NCBI GenBank assembly: GCA_001247695.2
Contig: LGRX02014990.1
Coordinates: 1-64,000 of the forward strand
DNA length: 64,000 nt
Source of the DNA: Cymbomonas tetramitiformis
Taxonomy: Eukaryota; Chlorophyta; Pyramimonadophyceae; Pyramimonadales; Pyramimonadaceae
Reading direction: 5' to 3'
Shown here: piece by piece, positions 34,475 through 45,726 of the stretch
Numbering within the stretch: position 1 is the first letter of the stretch
Layout of the letters: the number at the start of each line of letters is the position of its first letter
Program-made: the position numbers and the translations under genes
Notes under the pieces: generated by a model
The model's input: only the letters and a program-made list of their open reading frames with translations
The model's database searches: none
What the model was told of the DNA's origin: nothing

Positions 34475-35960
34475 GGGAATGAGACAGAACCTGCAAGTAG
34501 CTTGAGCCCCGGGCTCAGAATACTTAGTCTGGACTGAGACAAAACCTACATGTAGCTTGAGCCCCGGGCTCAGAATACTTCGATATAATTTTTAACTAGG
34601 CATGACACACACGATGCGACGAAGCGAAGCGACCGCGTCCCGCGGCACTGTGACACGGATTCCACATTCAGACGCGCATTATTTTTCGGTTTTGAGATCC
34701 GACCGCACAATGAAAATCGAAAATGAAAATTAATCGCGGTCCGGAGCTCTCGTCTGGACTGACGCGACACCGACTGAGACAGAACCTGCAAGTAGCTTGA
34801 GCCCTGGGCTCAGAATACTTGGTCTGGACTGAGACAAAACCTGCATGTAGCTTGAGCCCCGGGCTCAGAATACTTCGATATAATTTTTAACTAGGCATGA
34901 CACACACGATGCGACGAAGCGAAGCGACCGCGTCCCGCGACACTGTGACACGGATTTCACATTCAGACGCGCATTATTTTTCGGTTTTGAGATCCGACCG
35001 CACAATGAAAATTGAAAATGAAAATTAATCGCGGTCCGGAGCTCTCGTCTGGACTGACGCGACACCGACTGAGACAGAACCTGCAAGTAGCTTGAGCCCC
35101 GGGCTCAGAATACTTGGTCTGGACTGAGACAAAACCTGCAACTAGCTTGAGCCCCGGGCTCAGAATACTTCGATAGAATTTTTAACTAGGCATGACACAC
35201 ACGATGCGACGAAGCGAAGCGACCGCGTCCCGCGGCACTGTGACACGGATTCCACATTCAGATGCGCATTATTTTTCGGTTTTGAGATCCGACCGCACAA
35301 TGAAAATCGAAAATAAAAATCAATCGCGGTCCGGAGCTCTCGTCTGGACTGACGCGACACCGACTGAGATAGAACCTGCAAGTAGCTTGAGCCCCGGGCT
35401 CAGAATACTTTGTCTGGACTGAGACAAAACCTGCAACTAGCTTGAGCCCCAGGCTCAGAATACTTCGATATAATTTTTAACTAGGCATGACACACACGAT
35501 GCGACGAAGCGAAGCGACCGCGTCCCGCGGCACTGTGACACGGATTTCACATTCAGATGCGCATTATTTTTCGGTGTTGGGATCCGACCGCACAATGAAA
35601 ATTGAAAATGAAAATTAATCGCGGTCCGGACCTCTCGTCTGGACTGACGCGACACCGGCTGAGACAGAACCTGCAAGTAGCTTGAGCCCTGGTCTCAGAA
35701 TACTTGGTCTGGACTGAGACAAAACCTGCAACTAGCTTGAGCCCCAGGCTCAGAATACTTCGATATAATTTTTAACTAGGCAATGACACACACGATGCGA
35801 CGAAGCGACCGCGTGCCGCGACACTATGACACAGATTTCACATTCAGATGCGCATTTTCCGGACAATGAAAATTCGAAAATGAAAATGAATCGCGGTCCG
35901 GACTGACGCGACTCGGACTGCGACGAGAACGCCGGCAGTTTCATCAGCCCTAGACTCAAA
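34475..35960. repeat. 295 bp satellite, about five units
   Basis: The unit recurs at exactly 295 bp (for example CTTCGATA at 34579, 34874, 35169, 35464 and 35759). Each unit holds two copies of a sub-repeat around GCTTGAGCCCCGGGCTCAGA and a GATGCGACGAAGCGAAGCGA block. Minus-strand frames of 73 codons repeat once per unit; I regard these as satellite translations. Confidence 0.95.
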
Positions 35961-36044
35961 ATTATTTTCCGGACGAAGACAGCACATAATCTTGAGCCCC
36001 CACCTCGAAAAAAAAAATAGAAAATATAGATACGCGTGAAACAC

Positions 36045-36821
36045 GGGCAAAGTATTTTGAGCCCCGGCCCCCCTCAAAAGTAATTTGAGTCCCGGCCGGT
36101 TAACGTAGTCTTCTCGTCCTGGCCATCTGATAGAGGGTAAGCCGTTGATTGGAGGGAGGGAGGTTTCGAATGACCGATGCATCGTTGGGGGACATGTGCA
36201 TGCGATAATTATTTTGCACGTGACAAACTTTTAGACCGTCGACGAGGGACTTTGTGAGCATGTCTCCCTATGTCCCAACGACTGTTACGGGCTTCACGGG
36301 TAGAGCAGGCAAGTGATCGAGTTCTCGATTTCGGAAGGTGGCGTATTGTTGCTAAAGTGTTTTTTCGCGTAGAATACGAATCTGATGTGCAAATTAGCAG
36401 ATGCGTAGTGTATCACACCGTATCGATAGTGGGGCGTGGCATGTCTCCCTATGTCTCAGCGACTGTTACGGGCTTCACGCGCGGAGTAGGCACGGGATCG
36501 AGTTCTCGATTTCGGAAGGTGGAGTATTGATGGGAAAGTGTTTTTTCGCGTAGAATACGAATCTGGTGTGTAAATGAGCAGAGGCGTAGTGTATCACACC
36601 GTATCGATAGCGTGGGGTGGCATGTCTCCCTAAGTCCCAGCGACTCGTCTGCGACGGTTACAGGCTTCACGCGCGGAGCAGGCAAGTGATCGAGTTCTCG
36701 ATTTCGGAAGATGGCGTATTGTTGGTAAAGTGTTTGTTTCGCGTAGACGAATACGAATCTGATGTGTAAAGTAGCAAAGGCGTAGTGTATCACACCGTAT
36801 TGATAGTGGGGCGTGGCATGT
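36045..36821. repeat. Partial third copy of the duplicated region
   Basis: From CAAAGTATTTTGAGCCCC onward it matches 38887-39660: the leader, GACCGATGCATCGTTGGGGG, then the ~181 bp array (landmarks 36259, 36440, 36621, 36817). It runs into the N gap. Confidence 0.85.
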
Positions 36822-37432
36822 NNNNNNNNNNNNNNNNNNNNNNNNNNNNNNNNNNNNNNNNNNNNNNNNNNNNNNNNNNNNNNNNNNNNNNNNNNNNNNN
36901 NNNNNNNNNNNNNNNNNNNNNNNNNNNNNNNNNNNNNNNNNNNNNNNNNNNNNNNNNNNNNNNNNNNNNNNNNNNNNNNNNNNNNNNNNNNNNNNNNNNN
37001 NNNNNNNNNNNNNNNNNNNNNNNNNNNNNNNNNNNNNNNNNNNNNNNNNNNNNNNNNNNNNNNNNNNNNNNNNNNNNNNNNNNNNNNNNNNNNNNNNNNN
37101 NNNNNNNNNNNNNNNNNNNNNNNNNNNNNNNNNNNNNNNNNNNNNNNNNNNNNNNNNNNNNNNNNNNNNNNNNNNNNNNNNNNNNNNNNNNNNNNNNNNN
37201 NNNNNNNNNNNNNNNNNNNNNNNNNNNNNNNNNNNNNNNNNNNNNNNNNNNNNNNNNNNNNNNNNNNNNNNNNNNNNNNNNNNNNNNNNNNNNNNNNNNN
37301 NNNNNNNNNNNNNNNNNNNNNNNNNNNNNNNNNNNNNNNNNNNNNNNNNNNNNNNNNNNNNNNNNNNNNNNNNNNNNNNNNNNNNNNNNNNNNNNNNNNN
37401 NNNNNNNNNNNNNNNNNNNNNNNNNNNNNNNN
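36822..37432. other. Assembly gap (611 N)
   Basis: Run of N between two copies of the same repeat family, so its true length and the order of the flanks are uncertain. Confidence 1.
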
Positions 37433-37488
37433 TGAATCCTGCCAATATTGGAGGGTGTTCAAGTATCAATTATGATTTCCGTACACGA

Positions 37489-40031
37489 TCACGTACTTTA
37501 CGGCCTAAAATTCACCTTGGCCACCACGGGCGGTTTGGGTAGTCTACGTACATACCATCCCAAGGCAATGCAGTGGCGTGGGCTTGCGAGTTTAATCGCC
37601 TTTATTGTGATTTGCGCCACGAAAGGGGGGGGGGGATGTGGGAGGGGGTGGGGGGTGGGGGTGAATCCTCGCCAATATCCATATGTACTCCACCCGCCAT
37701 ACATGGCGGGTAAATCATACCCCGTGCATCCGCCATACATGGCGGGTAAATCATACCCCGTGCATTTCGAGCCCCGCAAGGCGCGTACGATCAAAGCAGG
37801 CCAGGGCATCTTAGGGGTAGAAGGTCCACGAAGGGTAAACCCAATTTTGGTGTAAGTTCTAGGTTTTAAGGGGAGTAAATAGGGTTTTACAGATTGTAAA
37901 TTGAACAAAGTGAGTTCAAAGGCGAGCATATAAATAGAGAGGTTACAAAAAATAGCAAATGTGGCTGAATAAGGATTAGGATGTATGCACCCATCCCTAG
38001 GCATGCATATGGGATGACTGCAGCGGCTGGGGTGCAATGGCATCGAAACTCACCTCGACACGTGAGGTGCCCTTTAAGGTAGGTCGGTGTGTGTGGAGGG
38101 GCATGGGAATTCGAGACCCCACCACGAGGGGGGTGCGGAGTAGAAGGGGCACGCTCTGTCATGGGGAGTGGGCAGGGCGGGATGAGGTGCTAGGCGGACC
38201 AACACATCCCTGGGCATGCGTGTGGGATAACTGCAGCGGCTGGGGTGCAATGGCATCGAAACTCACCTCGACACGTGAGGTGCCCTTTAAGGTAGGTCGG
38301 TGTGTGTGGAGGGGCATGGGAATTCGGGACCCCACCACGAGGGGAACACATCCCTGGGCATGCGTGTGGGATAACTGCAGCGGCTGCGTGGGGTGCAATG
38401 GCATCGAAACTCACCTCGACACGTGAGGTGCCCTTTAAGGTAGGTCGGTGTGTGTGGAGGGGCATGGGAATTCGAGACCCCACCACGATGTGTGGAGGGG
38501 CATGGGAATTCGAGACCCCACCACGAGGGGGGTGCGGAGTAGGGGCGGGCTCATGGGGAGTGGGCAGGGCGGAATGAGGTGCTAGGCGGACCAACACATC
38601 CCTGGGCATGCGTGTGGGATAACTGCAGCGGCTGGGGTGCAATGGCATCGAAACTCACCTCGACACGTGAGGTGCCCTTTAAGGTAGGTCGGTGTGTGTG
38701 GAGGGGCATGGGAATTCGAGACCCCACCACGAGGGGGGTGCGGAGTAGGGGCGGGCGCATGGGGAGTGGGCAGGGCGGAATGAGGTGCTAGGCGGACCAA
38801 GACATCCCTAGGCATGCGTGTGGGATGGCAGCAGCGGTTGGGGTGCAATGGCATCGAAACTCACCTGGACACTTGGGTTGTTATTACGTCAAAGTATTTT
38901 GAGCCCCGGCCCCCCTCAAAAGTAATTTGAGTCCCGACCGGTTAACGTAGTCTTCTCGTCCTGGCCATCTGACAGAGGGTAAGCCGTTGATTGGAGGGAG
39001 GGAGGTTTCGAATGACCGATGCATCGTTGGGGGACATGTGCATGCGATAATTATTTTGCACGGGACAAACTTTTAGACCGTCGACGAGGGACTTTGTGAG
39101 CATGTCTCCCTATGTCCCAACGACTGTTACGGGCTTCACGCGTAGAGCAGGCAAGTGATCGAGTTCTCGATTTCGGAAGGTGGCGTATTGTTGCTAAAGT
39201 GTTTTTTCGCGTAGAGTACGAATCTGATGTGTAAATTAGCAGAGGCGTAGTGTATCACACCGTATCGATAGTGGGGCGTGGCATGTCTCCCTATGTCTCA
39301 GCGACTGTCACGGGCTTCACGCGCGGAGTAGGCAAGGGATCGAGTTCTCGATTTCGGAAGGTGGAGTATTGATGGGAAAGTGTTTTTTTTTCGCGTAGAA
39401 TACGAATCTGGTGTGTAAACTAGCAGAGGCGTAGTGTATCACACCGTATCGATAGCGTGGGGTGGCATGTCTCCCTATGTCCCAGCGACTCGTCTGGGAC
39501 GGTTACAAGCTTCACGCGCAGAGCAGGCAAGTGATCGAGTTATCGATTTCGGAAGTTGGAGTATTGTTGTGAAAGTGTTTTTCCGCGTAGAATACGAATC
39601 TGATGCGTAAATTAGTAAATGCGTAGTGTATTACACCGTATCGATAGCGTGGGGTGGCATGTAACATTTCGCAGTCGACATGTCAGCGGAATCGGGATAC
39701 ATTTCTATGGATGCAGGTTCGAGCGTGACCCAATAATGCATTTTGGGTTTATATTGAAAAACTTGGCGCATGGCTTGCGTTAGAACCGACCAATAAGCGG
39801 GGGGTTGTGGCATAGTGAAGCCCATTTACCCCTTATCACATTTAAGCCTAAATTATTAGTGTAACGCCCTTATTACGTAACACCCTATATACTTTTGGCA
39901 AGAATTCTCATAAAAGGTTCACCCTACGTACACGCGAGGAATTGCAAAACAACATCTCTAGCACGTCATAATGTCGCCTTGAACCAATACGGATATCGCC
40001 GGGTTACAAAAAACCGGAGCTGCATATGGAT
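37489..40031. repeat. Right copy of the 2.5 kb duplication
   Basis: Same content as 1-2512. Differences include a short duplication of CGCCATACATGGCGGG at 37700-37745 and rearranged ~206 bp units at 38040-38860. It also has the 250 bp leader (38887-39110) that is truncated in the left copy. It ends after GCATATGGATA, as the left copy does. Confidence 0.9.
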
Positions 40032-40260
40032 ATCGGAATTCTGGTGAGTTGATCGGAATCGATCGATAGGGCTTGCCAGTTGATCGGAATCGAAAAATGG
40101 TCTAGAAAGATCGAAATCAATCGATGAGCAGTCCGAAAAAATTAGTATCGATCGATCGATAGTCTAAAAAATCGAAATCAATCGATGCGCAGTCAGAAAA
40201 AAATCAGTATTGATCGATATGTAGTCGGGAAAAATCGGAATCAATCGATAAGGCAGTTTA
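40032..40260. repeat. Degenerate tandem repeat of ATCGAAATCAATCGAT-type units
   Basis: Six or so ~35 bp imperfect units containing (A)5-6 TCGAAATCAATCGATG and a CAGTC spacer. Confidence 0.75.
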
Positions 40261-40627
40261 CAACCGATACCGAACCTTGGAACAGAGAAGAAAACGCGGC
40301 CTCCTCAGTGACGAAAATGTCCCGTAGCGCCAGAACCAAGACGGGCGAAAACGGAGCTAACGTTCGATTCCGTACCATCAAAACGTCCATGTTTGTCATC
40401 GCACACCTTCTTGATGACGAGCTTGGCGGCACGCTCGTCGAAGGACTCCTTCGCCACGCAGACGTCTGACCGCGTCGAGGAACATTGTCCCCCGCTGATT
40501 GGGCAGCCGGCGCAGCCGCAACCGTAGGAGTGGCCGGTGTAGTCGCATGTCTGGCTGCGGCATCGTCGAAAATGGTAGCTAGGGAGCGGCGTGCGGCCGC
40601 GGTGTGAGATCTCGTAGAAGTGCCCAT
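40250..40627 (-). pseudogene. Possible retroelement gag start, frameshifted
   Basis: A minus-strand frame begins MGTSTRSHTAAARRS at 40627 with an Ala/Pro/Thr-rich stretch. Further along, a different minus frame reads AKESFDERAAKLVIKK and then HGRFDGTESNV, a pattern reminiscent of the N-terminus of Ty3-type gag proteins (K-x-GRFDG). No frame joins the two, so either a frameshift or an intron is needed. No protease, RT or integrase nearby. Weak call. Confidence 0.3.
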
Positions 40628-41264
40628 GATGAAATGACTACAGAGACAGGGTGAGGTGAATAATGCGAGGTGAGGCTAACGGTTTGGGCGACGGCTTGCG
40701 AGTCGTGGCGGGTCGTCGAGGATAAATCGGGGAAAACAAAATAATACGCGGTCGTAATGGGACGAAAGGACGTGATCAATGCCGGACGGTGTACTGGTGA
40801 CGGAAACAACAAAATCGACCCAACGTGTGCGTAAAATAAGATGCCCATAACGCGTCCCAACGTCGCTGTCAATCAACCGCGCGTCCGTAAGCGAGCCATA
40901 CCGCCCATACCGAAAACCTCTCTGGCGCGGGTCCTGCTTATCTCAAGCGTCGGTGTTTAGCCAATCATGGCCAACGTCGCGAGTGTAAAATTAAGAGTGC
41001 GTGGGACCAAACCTGTTGAATATATCGTTGGAAGTATATTCGGTGAGTGGATGTCCAGCATAGATCGGGGTGAGAATAATCGATTCTTCCCGTTATATGT
41101 GCCGGAGTCTAGGGTTCAGGACCGGTGGCCAGGTCATACACCCTAACTATGAATGACGATTCATTGGCGTCACTTCCGGCATGATATACTAAGACTTTGC
41201 CCGGAAAGGTTGCGCGAGTCGAACGATGTTAGCCAATAAAATAATTTGCTCTCTGTCTGTCATC

Positions 41265-42512
41265 ATATAGGCACAAGAAATGGGTATCATATTTTGGGTT
41301 TCACGTATCCTATCACAACAAACAATATATCGTTGTGTTCGTCTATGGCATACCTATATGCACGCAAAGTTTCAGCCGGAAAGACCTCATGGCTCAAAAG
41401 TTATTCACGGTCAAGAAACCCTATTACTTACGGTTAGTATATAGCCACAAGAAATGGGTATCAGATTTTGGGTTTCACTTACCCTATCACAACAAAACAA
41501 TATATCATTGTGTTCGTCTACGACATACCTATATGTATGCAAAGTTTCATTCGAAAAGACCTCGTGACTCAAAAGGTATTCACGGTCAAGAAACCCTATG
41601 ATTTACGGTCAGTATATAGCCACAAGAAATGGGTATCAAATTTTGTGTTTCACTTATCCTATCACAACAAAACAATGTATCGTTGTGTTCGTCTACGACA
41701 TACCTATATGCACGCAAAGTTTCAGCCGGAAAGACCTCATGACTCAAAAGTTATTCACGGTCAAGAAACCCTATTATTTACGGTTAGTATATAGCCACAA
41801 GAAATGGGTATCAGATTTTGGGTTTTACTTATCCTCTCACAACAAACAATATATCGTTGTGTTCGTCTACGAAATACCTATATGTATGCAAAGTTTCAGC
41901 CGAAAAGACCTCGTGACCCAAAAGTTATTCACGGTCAAGAAACCCTATTATTTACGGTTATCATATAGGCACAAGAAATGGGTATCAGATTTTGGATTTC
42001 ACTTATCCTATCACGATAAACAATATATCGTTGTGTTCGTCTATGAAATACCAATATGTATGCGTTTCAACCGGAAAGACCTTGTGACTCAAAAGTCATT
42101 CACGGTCAAGAAACCCTATTATTTACGGTTAGTATATAGCCACAAGAAATGGGTATCAGATTTTGGGTTTTACTTATCCTCTCACAACAAACAATATATC
42201 GTTGTGTTCGTCTACGAAATACCTATATGTATGCAAAGTTTCAGCCGAAAAGACCTCGTGACTCAAAAGTTATTCACGGTCAAGAAACCCTATTATTTAC
42301 GGTTAGTATATAGCGACAAGAAATGGGTATCAGATTTTGGGTTTCACTTATCCTATCACAACAAACAATGTATCGTTGTGTTCGTCTACGAAATACCTAT
42401 ATGTATGCAAAGTTTCATTCGAAAAGACCTTGTGACTCAAAAGTTATTCACGGTCAAGAAACCCTCTTATTTATGGTTAGTATATATCCACATATTACAG
42501 TTCCTACAATGA
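41265..42512 (+). repeat. 174 bp satellite, seven units, open in one frame
   Basis: GAAATGGGTATCA recurs at 41277, 41451, 41626, 41801, 41975, 42146 and 42320, so the period is 171-175 bp, mostly multiples of three. One plus-strand frame is open from 41598 to 42512 and repeats a 58-residue unit containing KKWVSDFGFHLSYHNKQYIV and RKDLVTQKLFTVKKPYYL. There is no flanking start context or splice site that makes it clearly a gene. Confidence 0.9.
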
Positions 42513-43120
42513 CATACAATATATGCCGGAGTTCGTGTATAAAGGTACTTTTCATATGTCGGGTTTCATTCGGAAAGGATCCAGCTTATTTTAAGTTCTG
42601 ATATGAAGTATCGCGACTCCGCGACAAGCGTGTATCAGATAAGGTGCGAACCGAAAATATATCGTTCCTACAATGATATACAATATGGTACAAAGTTGTA
42701 CTCATATATCGAGTTAGATACTGAAAATATATGTTTCTTATAAGTTAGAAATCGATGATGAAACCAAAGTATTTCAAGGTCGTGATATATCAAGAGAAGC
42801 CACACAGATATATATATGTAAGTGGTTAAATTCTTGAACACGTTCACGATGGTGAGATACATACAGGTATGAAGTGACTCGGTCGGCGGCAACGACCCCT
42901 TATTCTTTGTTCCTTTCCACATCAGTTTTGAACATCCAAGCCAAATCTCAAGAACTGGACAGTTGAAAGTCAGAGAGATCCTGCCGAGATCCTTACAAGG
43001 TTGGGATACTTTACCGCCTTACCGTTTATATCTTAAACAGGACGAACTCCAGGACTTTCACCATAAATACAGTAACGAGTGAACTTCGGTACTCCCCAAA
43101 CCTACAAGGCACATCCTTCG
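42513..43120. other. Unassigned AT-rich sequence
   Basis: No supported feature. Confidence 0.4.
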
Positions 43121-43189
43121 TTAAATCACACTTGCAACACTATGCTCAATAGTCAAGTTTACAACCCTATGTAAGACGAAGTTCGTGCC

Positions 43190-43512
43190 CTGGCTCCTTA
43201 ACTTCACGTTCCCAAGTGAGCACTCTCTTGCATCTAGGGCAAGGGGCGCGATCGCACTTATAGGATTGTGAAGGGCGCCTGGGTATACTACTTCAAGTAA
43301 CCACCACAAGATGAAATACCACAACGACATGAAGGGCTGCTGGAAACAGCAGCTCGGGCAGTGGGGACCCGCTGCCGACGGTGAAACAACGGATCACTAG
43401 ACTCATATAATAGACAATATACATTGAGTCTAGGTCACTAGCTGTACACCGAGAATGACACACTGGATATGACACCTGACTGTACGAACTAGTCAGGCTG
43501 TCATTTCCGGCA
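43190..43512. repeat. Left member of a reordered direct repeat pair
   Basis: Block X (43192-43282; GGCTCCTTAACTTCACG to GAAGGGCGCC) is followed by block Y (43337-43512; CTGCTGGAAAC to TCATTTCCGGCA). At 45131-45393 the order is Y then X. Could be terminal repeats of a small retroelement. Confidence 0.75.
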
Positions 43513-43984
43513 CACCACCTCATTTGAGGTGCACAGCTTGTTACAGCACACCACCCTAGCTACTAGAGTTTACTGAAAGAAATGTAAGCTGTTAACTCTA
43601 GGAGCTAGCTACGGTCTCAAGATGTGTGAAGTGCTAAAACATAAATTACATGCTAGGATGAGCCGTGAGCAACGAGGTAAAAAGAATAACACGTCTCCGA
43701 TCAAAATTCCTCTTTGCCAGCTAGTGGTCAGCAATGATTCAAGGAGCTGCCGGTCTGCATGCTAGGATGAGCCACCATCATAAATAAAGCCCTGCCGGTC
43801 GATTAAGCTTGAGGTATGTCGCACCATGAAAGGATCTACCGCCTACATGCGTGCCACGACTCGTAAAAGCATCTCGCAAATGGTCAGCGGCCATAAAGTA
43901 AAGGCGCATAAAGTAATAATCCCGGCTACAGCAAGTGGTCAACACTCCATAGTGAAACGTTCTGCCTGCCTGTTTAAAGAAAAT

Positions 43985-44458
43985 CTAATAATCATCGGAG
44001 GAGTACTCCTCGCCATCACACTCGTCAAAATGCTCGACGAATTCCTCTCGCGCACCACCATGCCCGAGAGAATCATAGGCCCCTGACTCCCGGTCAGCCC
44101 ACTCCTCAGGGGTGTACTCTTCATCTTCTGACACCGGAAAATTCTCGTTTTCGAACTCTGTTGTGTCAGGCTCATCGAAAGCTGCCCTGCCCACAGAAAA
44201 CTCCTGCTGCGGTAAAAACTCTTCCTCAAGTGAGGGGTCGAAAACTCCGCCATAAGATGCGCTGTGAGAACCTGCGCCCACTGCTGCATCCTGTTCCAGT
44301 TGAGAGTCGGAATAGTATGGCATGGCCAAGCGGCCATGATACCCATGTACCTCTTCCTCGCAACTGTCAGAGTCGTAATACCCAAGTGGGTTATCCGACT
44401 CATCTTCCTCCCCACTACCTTCATCATACTGCTCAAAACTGCACTGCCCGGAGTCCAT
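43985..44458 (-). CDS. Acidic hypothetical protein within the repeat-flanked interval
   Basis: A minus-strand frame of 157 codons, starting MDSGQCSFEQYDEGSGEEDE and ending EEYSSDDY. It is extremely rich in Glu/Asp, Ser and Tyr and has no recognised domain. It overlaps a longer minus frame (45054-43939) that contains a helical leucine-rich start (LSLSDAKMQKLDLLKRVQLV) at about 44850. The two may be joined by an intron or frameshift into one gag-like protein. Direct repeats flank the pair, which favours a mobile element over a host gene. Confidence 0.35.
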   Translation of the reverse strand: MDSGQCSFEQYDEGSGEEDESDNPLGYYDSDSCEEEVHGYHGRLAMPYYSDSQLEQDAAVGAGSHSASYGGVFDPSLEEEFLPQQEFSVGRAAFDEPDTTEFENENFPVSEDEEYTPEEWADRESGAYDSLGHGGAREEFVEHFDECDGEEYSSDDY

Positions 44459-44479
44459 ATAGGCAGTGGTAGATCGATG

Positions 44480-44917
44480 ATGGTGGTGGTGATGAACTTC
44501 GGAGGGGCCTGTGGAACCATTTCTCTTGCGCTAGTCGCACTAGGCAAGGGTCGAGTAGTGGATACTTGTGACGAAACAAAGTTGAAATGTAAAACGGCCA
44601 GACCATCCCCAACGCCCATGTCATGAGAGATCACGCTCAAACCTACAGAATCACCGGAATCTATCTTCGCTGAGAGAGCACCACCAACCCTTGCGCTCTC
44701 CCCAACTACGATGTGGAGGATAACCGGGTCAAAATCTGTCGTGGGTTGCGTAGAAATCTGCGGAGCGTTCCGAAAATGGGCGAGCGCTCTAGCCTGCGCC
44801 TGGCACAGAGAGACAAGCTGAACGCGCTTCAGCAAATCAAGCTTCTGCATCTTAGCATCCGAGAGACTCAGCAACTCGCTGAGTGCCTCGCCCGACAAAA
44901 TCTGTGGAGAATCCATG
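44480..44917 (-). CDS. N-terminal part of a gag-like frame
   Basis: A minus-strand start at 44917 (MDSPQILSGEALSELLSLSD) opens a helical region and continues through a Val-rich stretch (VILHIVVGESARVGG) into a Pro/Thr-rich segment near 44480, where coding character passes to the overlapping acidic frame. The assignment is inferred from composition; no family recognised. Confidence 0.3.
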
Positions 44918-45130
44918 TGAGAAGAAGAATACAAAAAATGAACCCACTCAAGAAAAATCGTAGAGCACCACCTCGTCGTAATCACCCAAAGCCGTAAGCA
45001 GCCGCCTCCAGAAAATAGGTAGAATCTCGTCCCACAAGGAGTGGGAACGCTCAACCGAAAAATAGCGCGGAAATAAAATAAAATTCTACTCTAAAATTCA
45101 GCTCACGCAAACGTGAGAGGGACCATAACC

Positions 45131-45393
45131 TGCTGGAAACCGCAGCTCGGGCAGTGGGGACCCGCTGCCGACGGTGAAACAACGGATCACTAGACTCATA
45201 TAATAGACAATATATATTGAGTCTAGGTCACTAGCTGTACACCGAGAATGACACACTGGATATGACACCCGACTGTACGAACTAGTCAGGATGTCATTTC
45301 CGGCAAGGGCTCCTTAACTTCACGTCCCAAGTGAGCACTCTCTTGCACCTAGGGCAAGGGGCGCGATCGCACTTATAGGATCGCGAAGGGCGC
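45131..45393. repeat. Right member of the reordered direct repeat pair
   Basis: Block Y (45131-45305) directly followed by block X (45306-45393). Both blocks are almost identical to the left pair; only the order is swapped. Block Y contains an internal inverted pair (CTAGACTCA...TTGAGTCTAG). Confidence 0.75.
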
Positions 45394-45437
45394 CACAACC
45401 TACAACGACGCGATACCTCTCACACATGAACCAGTTG

Positions 45438-45474
45438 GCCAACTACGAATGGCCAACTGCCATTCGTAGTTGGC
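45438..45474. repeat. Perfect 16 bp hairpin
   Basis: GCCAACTACGAATGGC, a 5-base loop, then GCCATTCGTAGTTGGC. No T-run follows, and a terminator role is not expected in a eukaryote. Confidence 0.9.
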
Positions 45475-45651
45475 AATACAAATCTCCACACAGAGAGTTT
45501 GGTGCTCTTTGATTGAGCGGACACCGTGACAAACTAATAAATGTCACATATTACACACGTGACCTCCTTGACAATAGTGCGCAAGGATGACTAGCGGAAA
45601 CTAGCGAGAAGCGGGAAAAAGGGGGGCAGAGAGGACGCACACCCTGAGAGT

Positions 45652-45726
45652 GTGGCATCTCAGATTCGAACTGCCTGAGACCTCCCGACTTGAAGTCGGA
45701 TCGTGCTCTACTTGATCCAATGCCAC
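45652..45726 (-). tRNA. tRNA-like cloverleaf with UCA at the anticodon position
   Basis: On the minus strand the 75 bases begin GTGGCAT and end ATGCCAC (7 bp acceptor stem). Between them lie a GGATC/GATCC arm, a CCGA-CTTCAAG-TCGG hairpin and a B-box-like AGTTCGAATCT within a CTCAG/CTGAG stem. The 7-base loop CTTCAAG would place UCA as anticodon (a UGA reader). The D-loop lacks the usual GG and the T-stem is irregular, so this may be a tRNA pseudogene or the head of a SINE rather than a working tRNA. Confidence 0.35.

Noticed and set aside
34570..35959. Repeated 73-codon minus-strand frames
   Set aside because: Exact 295 bp spacing shows they are satellite DNA; the last copy is frame-broken.
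36449..37475. Long open frames of 216-337 codons
   Set aside because: Mostly run through N, so not real sequence.
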